Notes under the pieces: model-generated | Databases searched by the model: none | The model's input: the letters and a program-made list of their open reading frames with translations, nothing else | Told to the model about the DNA's origin: nothing | Assembly (NCBI RefSeq): GCF_003129605.1 | Contig: NZ_QBDX01000002.1 | Coordinates: forward strand, 347,501-411,500 | Reading direction: 5' to 3' | Origin: Hyphobacterium indicum | GTDB lineage: Bacteria > Pseudomonadota > Alphaproteobacteria > Caulobacterales > Maricaulaceae | Length of the DNA stretch: 64,000 nt | Made by a program: the position numbers and the translations under genes | Shown: positions 26,842 through 34,495 of the stretch, piece after piece | How positions within the stretch are numbered: the stretch's first letter is position 1 | Layout: each line of letters opens with the position of its first letter

Positions 26842-27899
26842 CGGAAGGGCGGTGAATACAGCAGCCCGCCTTCGGTCCACTGCGCATTGAGACCGCGCCG
26901 CAAGCCCAGGGCCGAGCCCTGGCCCAGATTGCGGTCGAATATTTCGCCATAATTGCCGGTTGCATCGATCATCGTGACCGCGAAATCGGGGGCCAGGCCC
27001 AGGCGTTCTCCGAAATTGTCCTCCTCTCCCAGCAACCGCCGGATCTCTCGGTTATTGCTGGTTCCGGCGGCGGTTTCGGCATTGGCGGATGTGACGCCGA
27101 ATTCCTCGGCCGCGATGAGTGAGAACAGTATCCACCGGGATATGTCGAGAAACTGCGAGTCCCCGGAACGGATAACCGGTCCGAGCGGTTCCTTGGAGAT
27201 TACATCGGGCAGCAGAACATGATCGGAGGGAGTCTCGAGGCTGACACGCAGCCCGGCCAGCGACGACAAATCATTGGTATAGACATCACACTCACCGCTC
27301 GCATAACCATCCAGACCGGCTTGTGCCGTCGGATATTCGATCACTTCGACAGTCAGGGCGTTCGCTGCAATGAAATCCTGAAGATTGAGCGCCGTGGTCG
27401 TGCTGCCCTGAACGCAAATGCGGGCACCATTGATGTCGCGGGCGCTCGATATGCCAAGATCGGCAGGCACCATGAAACCCTGGCCGTCATAATAGGCAAT
27501 ACCGGCAAAATCGAAGCCCTGGCCTACATCCCGCGCGAAGGTCCAGCTGGTATTGCGGATCAGGATATCAATCTCGCCATCCGCCAGAGCATTGAACCGT
27601 TCCGCGGTTGTGACCGGGACAAAACGGACATCCCGGGCATCGCCGAGGATGGCAGCGGCATAGGCGCGGCAGAGATCGGCATCAAAACCGGACCAGTCTC
27701 CATCCTCATCACGGTTGGCAAATCCGGCCAGGCCGCCATCCACGCCGCAGAGCAACACGCCACGAGTCTCGATGGCCCGCAGGGTCGATCCTGCTTGCGC
27801 CACCTCTCCGGTGTCCACCGCAAACCCGGCCAAACCGCCCAGCATCACAATGGCGGCTTCGCGCAGACGGCGCGGCGACAGGAAGGTCAAGGGCGACAC
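26838..27899 (-). CDS. Amino-acid ABC transporter periplasmic binding protein (AapJ/BztA-like)
   Basis: 353 residues from GTG 27899, which follows AGGAG at ten bases; the open frame extends further but without a ribosome site. A signal peptide (PRRLREAAIVMLGGLAGFAV...) leads into the binding fold: RGVLLCGVDGGLAGFANRDEDGDWSGFDADLCRA (split by acidic residues), then AERFNALADGEIDILIRNTSWTFARD and NLQDF, typical of general L-amino-acid binding proteins. No permease or ATPase gene is adjacent, so it is an orphan component here. Convergent with cysK, divergent from the lyase gene (58 bases between starts). Confidence 0.88.
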   Translation of the reverse strand: MSPLTFLSPRRLREAAIVMLGGLAGFAVDTGEVAQAGSTLRAIETRGVLLCGVDGGLAGFANRDEDGDWSGFDADLCRAYAAAILGDARDVRFVPVTTAERFNALADGEIDILIRNTSWTFARDVGQGFDFAGIAYYDGQGFMVPADLGISSARDINGARICVQGSTTTALNLQDFIAANALTVEVIEYPTAQAGLDGYASGECDVYTNDLSSLAGLRVSLETPSDHVLLPDVISKEPLGPVIRSGDSQFLDISRWILFSLIAAEEFGVTSANAETAAGTSNNREIRRLLGEEDNFGERLGLAPDFAVTMIDATGNYGEIFDRNLGQGSALGLRRGLNAQWTEGGLLYSPPFR

Positions 27900-27957
27900 C
27901 GGACAAAAACTCCTGTTGAATGAACGATCCTCTATGACGTGTTTAACGGGGAATCGA

Positions 27958-29100
27958 ATGAAGCGCGACACCCAATTAATGCGGGCTGGCCGTCCGCACC
28001 ATGGAACCCGGCCCGTCAATGTGCCTGTGGACCGCGCCTCCACCATTCTGGCCGGGACGGCAAGGGAGCTCTACAACCGCCCGGACGGCACGCCGCTCTA
28101 CGGGCGTTTCGGCACGGAGAGCCAGAACGCGCTGCGCAGTGCGCTGTGCGAAATGCAGCGGGCAGATTACTGCGCTCTGACGCCCTCCGGCCTGTCAGCC
28201 ATGACTCTGACCGCCATCGCCGAGGTAAGCGCGGGCGGACATGTGCTCGCATCAGACAGCCTTTATGGCCCGACCCGCATGTTCCTGACCGACACCGTGG
28301 CGCGCTGGGGCGTGGAGGTGGAATTCTACGATCCGCGGGCGGGAGCCGGGATCAGCACACAGATAAAGGCCAACACCCAACTGGTCCTTTGTGAATCGCC
28401 CGGCTCGCTGACTTTCGAGGTCCAGGACATACCGGCGATCTCCAAGGCGGCCGCAAGAACCGGGGCCCGCATCATGGTCGATGATACCTGGTCGGCCGGG
28501 CTTAATGCCAACATGCTGGATCTCGGGGCCGATTATGCTGCCCAGTCCCTCACCAAATATGTCGGCGGCCATTCCGATGTCATCATGGGGGCGGTGCTGG
28601 CGCAGGGTGAAGCAGCAAAACGCCTGAAACAGGCCGAATGGCGCATGGGACTTTACGTCTCGCCGGATGATGCCTTCCTGGCATTGCGCGGTCTGCGGAC
28701 ACTTGAATTACGCATGGAGAAAAGCGCCCGCAATTCACTCGAAATTGCACGGCGGCTGGCGGATCATCCGGCGGTTGCTTCAATCATACACCCGGCCCGC
28801 GATGACCATCCGGACCACGCGCTCTATCTCCGGGATTTCACCGCGCCCGCAGGCGTGTTCAGCGTGGAGTTTGCGGGTTGGGACATTGCACGAAGCGAAC
28901 GTTTCCTCGATGCGCTGGGGATTTTCGGCCTGGGGTTTTCCTGGGGCGGGTTTGAAAGCCTCGCCGTGCATTGCGATCCGCAATTGCGCCGCCATTTCCG
29001 GACCGCTCATGACGGCGCATTGATCCGCCTCGCCATCGGCCTGGAGAATGTCGAGGATCTGTGGAATGACCTAGAGCAGGCGATCAGTGCCAGCGCCTGA
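27958..29100 (+). CDS. metC: Cystathionine beta-lyase family (Cys/Met metabolism PLP enzyme)
   Basis: 380 residues, fold type I PLP enzyme of transsulfuration. Family landmarks: TPLYGRFGTESQNALRSAL near 42-60, the conserved DDTWSAGL at about 178-185, and the PLP lysine K200 in SLTKYVGGHSD; the C-terminal ...FGLGFSWGGFESL region is typical of MetC rather than MetB. ATG 27958 follows GGGGA at six bases. With cysK nearby it likely serves sulfur amino-acid interconversion; cystathionine gamma-lyase or synthase activity cannot be excluded. Confidence 0.88.
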   Translation: MKRDTQLMRAGRPHHGTRPVNVPVDRASTILAGTARELYNRPDGTPLYGRFGTESQNALRSALCEMQRADYCALTPSGLSAMTLTAIAEVSAGGHVLASDSLYGPTRMFLTDTVARWGVEVEFYDPRAGAGISTQIKANTQLVLCESPGSLTFEVQDIPAISKAAARTGARIMVDDTWSAGLNANMLDLGADYAAQSLTKYVGGHSDVIMGAVLAQGEAAKRLKQAEWRMGLYVSPDDAFLALRGLRTLELRMEKSARNSLEIARRLADHPAVASIIHPARDDHPDHALYLRDFTAPAGVFSVEFAGWDIARSERFLDALGIFGLGFSWGGFESLAVHCDPQLRRHFRTAHDGALIRLAIGLENVEDLWNDLEQAISASA

Positions 29101-29104
29101 AAAC

Positions 29105-29181
29105 TGGCGACCCCGGCAGGACTCGAACCTGCAACCGTCGGATTAGAAGTCCGGTGCTCTATCCAGTTGAGCTACGGGGCC
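29105..29181 (-). tRNA. tRNA-Arg (anticodon UCU)
   Basis: Complete cloverleaf on the minus strand: acceptor GGCCCCG pairs with CGGGGTC, D arm GCTC...GAGC, anticodon loop CTTCTAA (anticodon TCT), T arm GCAGG-TTCGAGT-CCTGC, discriminator G and an encoded CCA (29107-29105). It decodes AGA. It lies right after the metC-like gene, on the other strand. Confidence 0.97.
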
Positions 29182-29212
29182 GTGCGCGCGGCTGGCCGCA
29201 CCCGAACCGGCA

Positions 29213-29518
29213 TCAATGCGACCAGGGTTCTTTCCGGTCAGCGGCGAAATTCGACGCATAGGTTTTCGGCTTGCGCCGGATTTCCGGTTTCTCGGTCACG
29301 CGGAAAGGTATGCCATACTTGTTGGCATAGGCCACAGCCTGATCCTTGTCGTCGAATTTGAGGCGGATCTGAGCGGACATGTCCGACGATGAATTCCAGC
29401 CCATGAGCGGATCCGGGCGTTTGGCCATGGACGGCTCGAATTCGAGAACCCATGCGCGGGTTTTCGCTTGTCCCGATTGCATGGCGGTACGAGAGGGACG
29501 GTAGATCTTTGCAAACAT
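29213..29518 (-). CDS. NDUFS4-type accessory subunit of respiratory complex I (ETC complex I subunit)
   Basis: 101 residues, the size of the alphaproteobacterial homologues of mitochondrial NDUFS4 (18 kDa), which help assemble the NADH-binding arm of complex I. Visible: AKIYRPSRTAMQSG at the N-terminus, the WVLEFEP block, MGWNSSSDMSAQIRLKFDDKDQAVAYANKYGIPF (split by Lys/Asp), and the RRKPKTYASNF C-terminus. ATG 29518 follows GAGGG. It starts only 27 bases from the distal copy of the tRNA-Pro duplication, so its original upstream region was the tRNA-Pro gene now 1.5 kb away. Confidence 0.95.
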   Translation of the reverse strand: MFAKIYRPSRTAMQSGQAKTRAWVLEFEPSMAKRPDPLMGWNSSSDMSAQIRLKFDDKDQAVAYANKYGIPFRVTEKPEIRRKPKTYASNFAADRKEPWSH

Positions 29519-29545
29519 GACAGCCCTCAAGGCCTCCAGAATTAA

Positions 29546-29590
29546 TGGTCGGGGCGGCAAGATTCGAACTTGCGACCCCTCGGTCCCAAA
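29546..29590 (-). repeat. Attachment-site copy: 45-bp duplicate of the tRNA-Pro(UGG) 3' part
   Basis: Identical over 45 bases to 31043-31087, which is the 3' part (anticodon loop to CCA) of the intact tRNA-Pro gene. The 5' half of the tRNA is absent here: after the shared block the sequence departs at once (TCTGACACG versus CCGAGTGCT). This is the usual footprint of a tyrosine recombinase that integrates at a tRNA 3' end; it marks the far border of the islet. Confidence 0.9.
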
Positions 29591-29723
29591 TCTGACACGT
29601 TGATCAATCGATCACGGTCTTTAGATCGCTGGTTATACAATAAAAAAAGGTAAGTCCAGCTGCAGACGCGGAAGAAAGAAAACTGCTGAGATTCCCTAAA
29701 AATGGCTCAAAATTGAGCAGTCG

Positions 29724-29743
29724 CCCCGTAATAACCCCGTACA
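29724..29743 (+). repeat. Islet repeat, copy 1 (possible recombinase arm site)
   Basis: CCCCGTAATAACCCCGTACA: two CCCCGTA units 11 bases apart, about one helical turn. An 18/19-identical direct copy lies at 30979-30997 near the other end of the islet. Such tandem units inside attachment ends recall arm-type sites of tyrosine recombinases. A small inverted repeat GCTCAA-AA-TTGAGC lies just beside it at 29705-29718. Confidence 0.5.
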
Positions 29744-29766
29744 AACTGTTTAAACCACCAATCGCA

Positions 29767-30153
29767 CTACCTGTGCGTTCGAATCACATTCTTATTGATC
29801 GAAATGTGCAATCGGCGAGCTTTCTTGCTCTCGCTTATTTTCCATTCGTGCAATATCAGCGACATCGCACTGTCAAGTCGCTGCACCGCCAATGTTGGAC
29901 ATTGGATTAGAAGCAGACTGAGGGTGGAAAACCTGCCTTTGCCGATGCCACCTCTTTTTGCCAGCTGCTTCATGTCCGAGTCGCAAGCAACCAAGATTGC
30001 ATCATTTTCAAGCGCCGCCTTACATACGAAAGGATCTGCGCTTCCTGGGGCTATTGCATCCTTTAAGTAAATAACTGTGTGCCCGGATTTTTCGAGGTAC
30101 CCACCGACGCTCTTAGGAACGCCTTCGTCTAAAAAAAAACGAAGAACAGTCAT
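29767..30153 (-). CDS. DUF5615 PIN-like toxin candidate
   Basis: 128 residues. PIN-like nuclease pattern: acidic residue in strand 1 (FFLDEGVP, Asp9), helix, SGHTVIYLKD, then SADPFVCKAALENDAILVACDSDMKQLAKR (split at Asn/Asp), with Asp in the terminal strand where PIN-domain proteins have their second acidic cluster. DUF5615 proteins are presumed RNases of VapC type and are typically encoded after a DUF433 antitoxin, as here: the gap is 8 bases. The C-terminal 40 residues (RLDSAMSLILHEWKISESKK...) are Lys/Arg-rich and longer than usual. Activity is inferred. Confidence 0.8.
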   Translation of the reverse strand: MTVLRFFLDEGVPKSVGGYLEKSGHTVIYLKDAIAPGSADPFVCKAALENDAILVACDSDMKQLAKRGGIGKGRFSTLSLLLIQCPTLAVQRLDSAMSLILHEWKISESKKARRLHISINKNVIRTHR

Positions 30154-30161
30154 CTTCTATG

Positions 30162-30806
30162 TCAAGCAACCCTATCGAATTCAGCGACCGCTTCTACATC
30201 GCGTTTTGTCAGCACCGGATATTCACGAATAATTTGTTCGGCAGAATAACCAGCCTCGAGAAATTCCAACACTATCGAAACAGGTATACGGGTCCCGGCA
30301 ATCACTGTTTGATTGTGCGCAATATTTCGCTTCTTAGCGACCATCCCAATTGTATTGCTATCGCGCTCCCACATAAGTTCGATTTTTTTCTGTAGGTTTC
30401 GCCGAACGACTTGCAGAGGCACATTGAGCACGCCTTGACAGGAAACGACCTCTTCCCTCCGCCGTGTTTCTGGATTGTCGAACACGACCTTTCTGTTCAA
30501 CACGTACAAAGTTGTTTTTGACCAGAGCTCGTCGCCAAGATGGTCCAGCTTTTCTCGGACTTCACGAAGATGCTGCATCGAGACACGAGCGTTATTCCGC
30601 AACTCGTGAATCACTTGGATGCAAACAAGGTCTCTGAACGAATAGGTACGGCTATAAGAAAGCCTGCGGTCCTCATCTGCAAAAGAGGGCGTAAAAAATC
30701 CCGAACGGTCCCAGCTTTTTAATTGATTGCGTGAAACCCCAGTTAATTTAGCCGTCTGTTCCTCTGTGAAGGCAAATACGACATTGCTCGAATCAAAATC
30801 GGTCAC
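30162..30806 (-). CDS. MerR-type HTH / DUF433 fusion, antitoxin candidate
   Basis: 214 residues. The N-terminal MerR-like winged helix (EEQTAKLTGVSRNQLKSWDR near 15-34, then SYSRTYSFRDLVCIQVIHEL) is followed by a linker and C-terminal DUF433 (NIAHNQTVIAGTRIPVSIVL near 160-180, EAGYSAEQIIREYPVLTKRDVEAV after it). DUF433 is the usual antitoxin partner of DUF5615; the fused HTH would give autoregulation. Start is GTG 30806 after GGGAGG. First gene of the two-gene islet operon. Confidence 0.82.
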   Translation of the reverse strand: MTDFDSSNVVFAFTEEQTAKLTGVSRNQLKSWDRSGFFTPSFADEDRRLSYSRTYSFRDLVCIQVIHELRNNARVSMQHLREVREKLDHLGDELWSKTTLYVLNRKVVFDNPETRRREEVVSCQGVLNVPLQVVRRNLQKKIELMWERDSNTIGMVAKKRNIAHNQTVIAGTRIPVSIVLEFLEAGYSAEQIIREYPVLTKRDVEAVAEFDRVA

Positions 30807-30978
30807 TTTCGCCTCCCAGATTGCTCCTCACGCATTTGATGAGCTCTTTTTATGACCCAGAAGTTACAGAAAGACATCATCCCTGACCATCCCTCAGCAA
30901 AAAAATGCCTTGAGATGAGACATCCATAGACGCGGATTCCAGCACAAAACTGGCACCTAACATGCCTAGACACGGTTT

Positions 30979-30997
30979 CCCGTAATTACCCCGTACA
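30979..30997 (+). repeat. Islet repeat, copy 2 (possible recombinase arm site)
   Basis: CCCGTAATTACCCCGTACA, same orientation as copy 1 and differing at one base, about 46 bases inside the tRNA-proximal border of the islet. Confidence 0.5.
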
Positions 30998-31042
30998 CGA
31001 TTGAAGCAACGAAAGTGAAAATCGCTAAGTAACTGATTTCAT

Positions 31043-31119
31043 TGGTCGGGGCGGCAAGATTCGAACTTGCGACCCCTCGGTCCCAAACCGAGTGCTCTAC
31101 CAGACTGAGCCACGCCCCG
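31043..31119 (-). tRNA. tRNA-Pro (anticodon UGG)
   Basis: Complete cloverleaf: acceptor CGGGGCG/CGCCCCG, D arm, anticodon stem-loop CTCGG-TTTGGGA-CCGAG (anticodon TGG), T arm GCAAG-TTCGAAT-CTTGC, discriminator A and encoded CCA (31045-31043). Its 3' part is the integration target of the islet, and the integrated copy restores a full gene. Decodes CCA/CCG/CCU-type Pro codons. Confidence 0.97.
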
Positions 31120-31181
31120 ACAGATGAATTCCGTTATCGTCCGGCGGTGTTTAGTGGTGTCCTGGCGGACTGGCAAGCCAA

Positions 31182-31775
31182 TCACTCGTCTTCAGGTGCA
31201 GCCGGCACATCGGCACCCGGATCGTTGTCAGCCCCCGATGTGTCCCCGTCATCCGAAACCTCTTCGGTTTCAGCCACTTCGATATTGTCGAACATGTCAT
31301 GACGGACAATATCACCGGGACGGATGCCGGCATCACGGGTCAGGCCGCCGCGCACTTCCAGCACGCCGAGAACCGGGAAATCCGATCCCAGGGGACGCAG
31401 GGAATGCGGCTGGGCATTGGCGATGATTTTCAGAATTTCACCATCCGGCGCGATATAGATCAGATCCAGCGGAATGAGCGTATTGCGCATCCACATCGAA
31501 ACCGTCTGGACCTCACCATAATTGAACAGCATGCCCTCATTGTCGGCGAGCGCTTCCCGGAACATCAGGCCGCGCTGACGCTCTTCATCACTGTCAGCAA
31601 TCAGCGCATCGAAGACGACATCCCCTTCATCAGTCTGAACGATGACCGTTTCCGGCACGCCAAACTCGATGACGGTTTCAGGATGTGCGGGATCACCCAC
31701 GGGTGCAGGCGGCAGCTGGGCGAAAGCAGCAGGCGCAACAAGCGCGAAAACTGCGGAAATCAGAAAGCGTTTCAT
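31182..31775 (-). CDS. DUF192 family secreted protein
   Basis: 197 residues from ATG 31775; an upstream in-frame start would put 12 residues before a good signal peptide (MKRFLISAVFALVAPAAFA). The DUF192 core follows: FDALIADSDEERQRGLMFRE near 70, MLFNYGEVQTVSMWMRNTLIPLDLIYI near 95-120, and VLEVRGGLTRDAGIRPGDIV near 150-170. Family function is unknown. The last 35 residues are an acidic tail (TEEVSDDGDTSGADNDPGAD) not part of the domain. tRNA-Pro lies 62 bases downstream, beyond its stop. Confidence 0.92.
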   Translation of the reverse strand: MKRFLISAVFALVAPAAFAQLPPAPVGDPAHPETVIEFGVPETVIVQTDEGDVVFDALIADSDEERQRGLMFREALADNEGMLFNYGEVQTVSMWMRNTLIPLDLIYIAPDGEILKIIANAQPHSLRPLGSDFPVLGVLEVRGGLTRDAGIRPGDIVRHDMFDNIEVAETEEVSDDGDTSGADNDPGADVPAAPEDE

Positions 31776-31829
31776 GCCGCGCAAGCTAGCGGCCGGAAGG
31801 CAATTTCGCAATTGTCTATGGCTGTCATT

Positions 31830-32351
31830 TCAGACGTATTGTTTGGGGTAGACTTCGGCTGCCAGAATGCCCTTCGGTCCGTCGGCGCACCTAGCCTGCA
31901 TCGTCTCACCAGGGTGGACCTCGTCAATACCGGCTTTGCGCAGCGTTGCAGCATGCAGGAAGACATCGCCTTCCACACCATCCACATCGAGAAAGCCATA
32001 GCCCCGGTCGGCGTCAAACCATTTGACGACCGCTGCACTGACACCGGCTTCGGGCTCGCGGCGCGGATGAAACCGCCGCGGCCGGGGCGCCGTCTCGACA
32101 CCGCCTTCCAGAGACATGATCTCGACCGCCTGCCGGCCCTTGTCCCCGTTTATGGCCAGGCATCTGACATAGGCCCCTTCGGGGGCTGTAGCGCGGCCGG
32201 ACATGCGCAGCCGGCTGGCATGCAGCAGCACGTCACCCAGACCGTCACCTGTTTCGATAAAACCATAACCGCGGGATGGATCGAACCATTTCACCCGCCC
32301 CTCAACGACTGCGGCCAGCTCTTCGAGGCTGGAATCACATTCCACCGCCAT
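31830..32351 (-). CDS. Double cold-shock-domain protein
   Basis: 173 residues with two CSDs: the first has VKWFDPSRGYGFIE near 21-34 and DVLLHAS, the second VKWFDADRGYGFLD near 108-121 and DVFLHAA. RNP1 and RNP2 aromatic residues are mostly kept (the second RNP2 has FLH). Duplicated CSD proteins of this kind are common in alphaproteobacteria and act as RNA chaperones. ATG 32351 was chosen because GGGGA lies just before it; a GTG at 32363 is also in frame. A palindrome at 32420-32437 may be its control site. Confidence 0.92.
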   Translation of the reverse strand: MAVECDSSLEELAAVVEGRVKWFDPSRGYGFIETGDGLGDVLLHASRLRMSGRATAPEGAYVRCLAINGDKGRQAVEIMSLEGGVETAPRPRRFHPRREPEAGVSAAVVKWFDADRGYGFLDVDGVEGDVFLHAATLRKAGIDEVHPGETMQARCADGPKGILAAEVYPKQYV

Positions 32352-32419
32352 GATAATCCCCACAACACAACTGTCAGGGGAATTACTGTAACGATTTCGT
32401 CATGAAAGGGAATAATGTT

Positions 32420-32437
32420 TGTTCATCATTATGAACA
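32420..32437. promoter_or_regulatory. Palindrome upstream of the cold-shock gene
   Basis: TGTTCAT-CATT-ATGAACA, a perfect 7-bp inverted repeat in an AT-rich patch about 70 bases before the cold-shock gene start. It has the form of a dimeric repressor operator or a small RNA hairpin; no regulator can be assigned. Confidence 0.35.
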
Positions 32438-32579
32438 GGCACGCGCAATCCGGATTATTCTTCAGATCCCTGCACTTGGGATGATATCATGAAGGCCGCT
32501 TAGAGCACTTTTCCACGGAATTACTCGATATTGCGACTGAGTCACAACCAGATGCGCCCGGATAATACGGCGAAGCCGA

Positions 32580-32654
32580 TGGCAGTCCCTAGGGGAATCG
32601 AACCCCTCTTTCCAGGTTGAAAACCTGGCGTCCTAACCGATAGACGAAGGGACC
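32580..32654 (-). tRNA. tRNA-Glu (anticodon UUC)
   Basis: Cloverleaf on the minus strand: acceptor GGTCCCT/AGGGACT (first pair G-U), anticodon stem-loop CCAGG-TTTTCAA-CCTGG (anticodon TTC), T arm GAGGG-GTTCGAT-TCCCCT type, discriminator G and encoded CCA (32582-32580). It decodes GAA/GAG. Confidence 0.96.
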
Positions 32655-32720
32655 GCGCGATCGGAGGGCGTGATATATCGACTTCATCGCCGACACGCAA
32701 GCGTCACATGACAGGGATTT

Positions 32721-34487
32721 TCAGTCCACCGCAGCAAGATCTTCGAGGTGAAACTGCACGCGCCGGTTTCCGCGCCATTCATCCAGTTTCAATCGCCCCG
32801 CAGCGTGCCATACACCACCCGCATTTCCCAGCAATGCTTCGCCGATCGGCTGGTCAGCTTGCCGGAAAACAATGCCATTCACCCTTCGCCCGCTGCCATC
32901 CGCAAGGCTGAAGCGGACATGATCCGCGCCGACCCGTTCGGCATAGGCGATGCGCACATCCGGCATCACGAAACGCGGCTCGGGAAAGCCCTGTCCGAAC
33001 GGGGCCGCCGCCATGATTCGTTCCGCCAGATCGACGCTGGCACCGGATGGCGTCAGAATCGCATCCAGCATCATCGCACGGGCCTCATGCGATGCGTCCC
33101 ATTCTGCCTGCAGGCGTGCGGCCAGATAGGCCTGCAATTCATCGATCCGGCGCGCGTCAATCGTCAGGCCGGCTGCCATGGGATGCCCTCCCCCCGCCGT
33201 CAGAAGGCCATCCGCCTTTGCAGCCCCGATAGCGCTGCCCAGATCCACGCCCGAGACGGACCGGCCCGATCCCTTGCCGATGCCGTTTTCAGTCCCGATA
33301 ACGATGGCCGGACGGCCAAAGCGTTCCTTCAAACGCCCGGCCACAATGCCGATCACGCCCGGATGCCACCCCTCGCCCCGTGCAATCAGCAGCGGTGCAT
33401 CGGTATCACCGGCTGCCATGATCTGGGCCTGTGCAGCGTCCAGAACATCGGCCTCGATCTGTTTGCGTTCCGCGTTCAGCGCATTGAGTTCGGCAGCGAT
33501 TTCAGCGCATTCTGCCGGATCATCACTGGATAAAAGCCGCGCACCAAGATCCGCCCGTCCGACCCGTCCGCCGGCATTGATCCGCGGTCCCAGCAGAAAT
33601 CCCAGATGATAGGCTGACGGATCTCCGGTCAATCCGCCTACCTCCGCAAGCGCTCTCAAACCCGGGTGAGACCAGTTGCGCATGACCTTCAAGCCCTGGG
33701 AGACGATCGCCCGGTTGATGTCCCGGAGCGCGACGACATCGCAAAGCGTACCAAGCGCTGACAAATCCGCCAGGGCGAGAATGTCAGGCTCGTCAGTATG
33801 GCCGAACTTGCCGCGGCGGCGGCCTTCCCGGTTCAGGGCCGCGAGCAAAACGAAAGTCACACCCGCAGCAGCCATATGACCACATCCGGACGTGTCATCC
33901 GGACGATTGGGATTCACGATCGCCAGCGCGGGAGGCAGGTCGGCACTCATCAAATGGTGATCGACCACCACCACATCCAGGCCCATCCCGGCAGCCGCCT
34001 CAAGCGGCTCATGGGCGGCAGCCCCGCAATCAACCGTGATCACGAATTCTGCTCCCTGCGCCTTCAGCCGGGCAAACGCTTCCGCAGACGGCCCGTAGCC
34101 CTCTTCCACGCGATCCGGAACATACAGCAGCAGGGACTGGTTCAGCTGCCGGAAATAACGGATGAGCTGTGCGGCAGACGTTGCGCCATCGACATCGTAA
34201 TCCGCGAACACAGCCAGGACTTTTCCTGCGTCCACCGCATCCCAGATGGCCGAAGCGGCTCTATCCATGTCCTGAAACGAGGACGGGTCAGGGAAAAAAT
34301 GGCGCAGGGTCGGGTTGAGCACGGCCTCGGCATCGTCCGGGGCGATGCCCCGGGCCGCCAGCATGCGCGCGACAATCTCGTCCACCCCGGCCTTGCGGCG
34401 GATGTCAGAGATGACCTGGTCATCCAGTTCGCGCAGGCGCCAGCTCTTGCCGGAAAGCGATTGCTGAACCGAGAAGCCGCCGGCCAT
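32721..34487 (-). CDS. recJ: Single-stranded-DNA exonuclease RecJ
   Basis: 588 residues. A 5'-3' ssDNA exonuclease of recombination and mismatch repair. DHH-family motifs: FADYDVDGATSAAQL near 90-104, TVDCGAAAHE near 150, VVVDHHLMS near 173-181, and SGCGHMAAAG near 200; the C-terminal DHHA1 part has the GGHPMAAGLTI motif near 435. Length is normal. Starts 8 bases after the glpX stop, so it is the last gene of a lipoprotein-glpX-recJ operon. AGAGG lies unusually close to ATG 34487, so a slightly later start is possible. Confidence 0.96.
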   Translation of the reverse strand: MAGGFSVQQSLSGKSWRLRELDDQVISDIRRKAGVDEIVARMLAARGIAPDDAEAVLNPTLRHFFPDPSSFQDMDRAASAIWDAVDAGKVLAVFADYDVDGATSAAQLIRYFRQLNQSLLLYVPDRVEEGYGPSAEAFARLKAQGAEFVITVDCGAAAHEPLEAAAGMGLDVVVVDHHLMSADLPPALAIVNPNRPDDTSGCGHMAAAGVTFVLLAALNREGRRRGKFGHTDEPDILALADLSALGTLCDVVALRDINRAIVSQGLKVMRNWSHPGLRALAEVGGLTGDPSAYHLGFLLGPRINAGGRVGRADLGARLLSSDDPAECAEIAAELNALNAERKQIEADVLDAAQAQIMAAGDTDAPLLIARGEGWHPGVIGIVAGRLKERFGRPAIVIGTENGIGKGSGRSVSGVDLGSAIGAAKADGLLTAGGGHPMAAGLTIDARRIDELQAYLAARLQAEWDASHEARAMMLDAILTPSGASVDLAERIMAAAPFGQGFPEPRFVMPDVRIAYAERVGADHVRFSLADGSGRRVNGIVFRQADQPIGEALLGNAGGVWHAAGRLKLDEWRGNRRVQFHLEDLAAVD

Positions 34488-34495
34488 CCTCTGAC

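Larger units (their letters stand above)
29591..31087. mobile_element. Small genomic islet integrated at the 3' end of tRNA-Pro(UGG)
   Basis: About 1.5 kb lies between the 45-bp duplicates 29546-29590 and 31043-31087. The contents are visibly AT-richer than the flanks and use different codons. It carries only a MerR-DUF433 / DUF5615 toxin-antitoxin operon. No integrase, excisionase or transposase is present. Near each end is a copy of a 19-bp tandem motif that could be recombinase arm sites. It is either a decayed integrative element or a short non-autonomous element moved in trans. Flanks 29591-29766 and 30807-31042 hold no gene. Confidence 0.75.

Noticed and set aside
29546-29590. tRNA pseudogene or second tRNA-Pro gene
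   Set aside because: Only the 3' part of the tRNA is present with a sharp border and exact identity; better read as an attachment-site duplicate.
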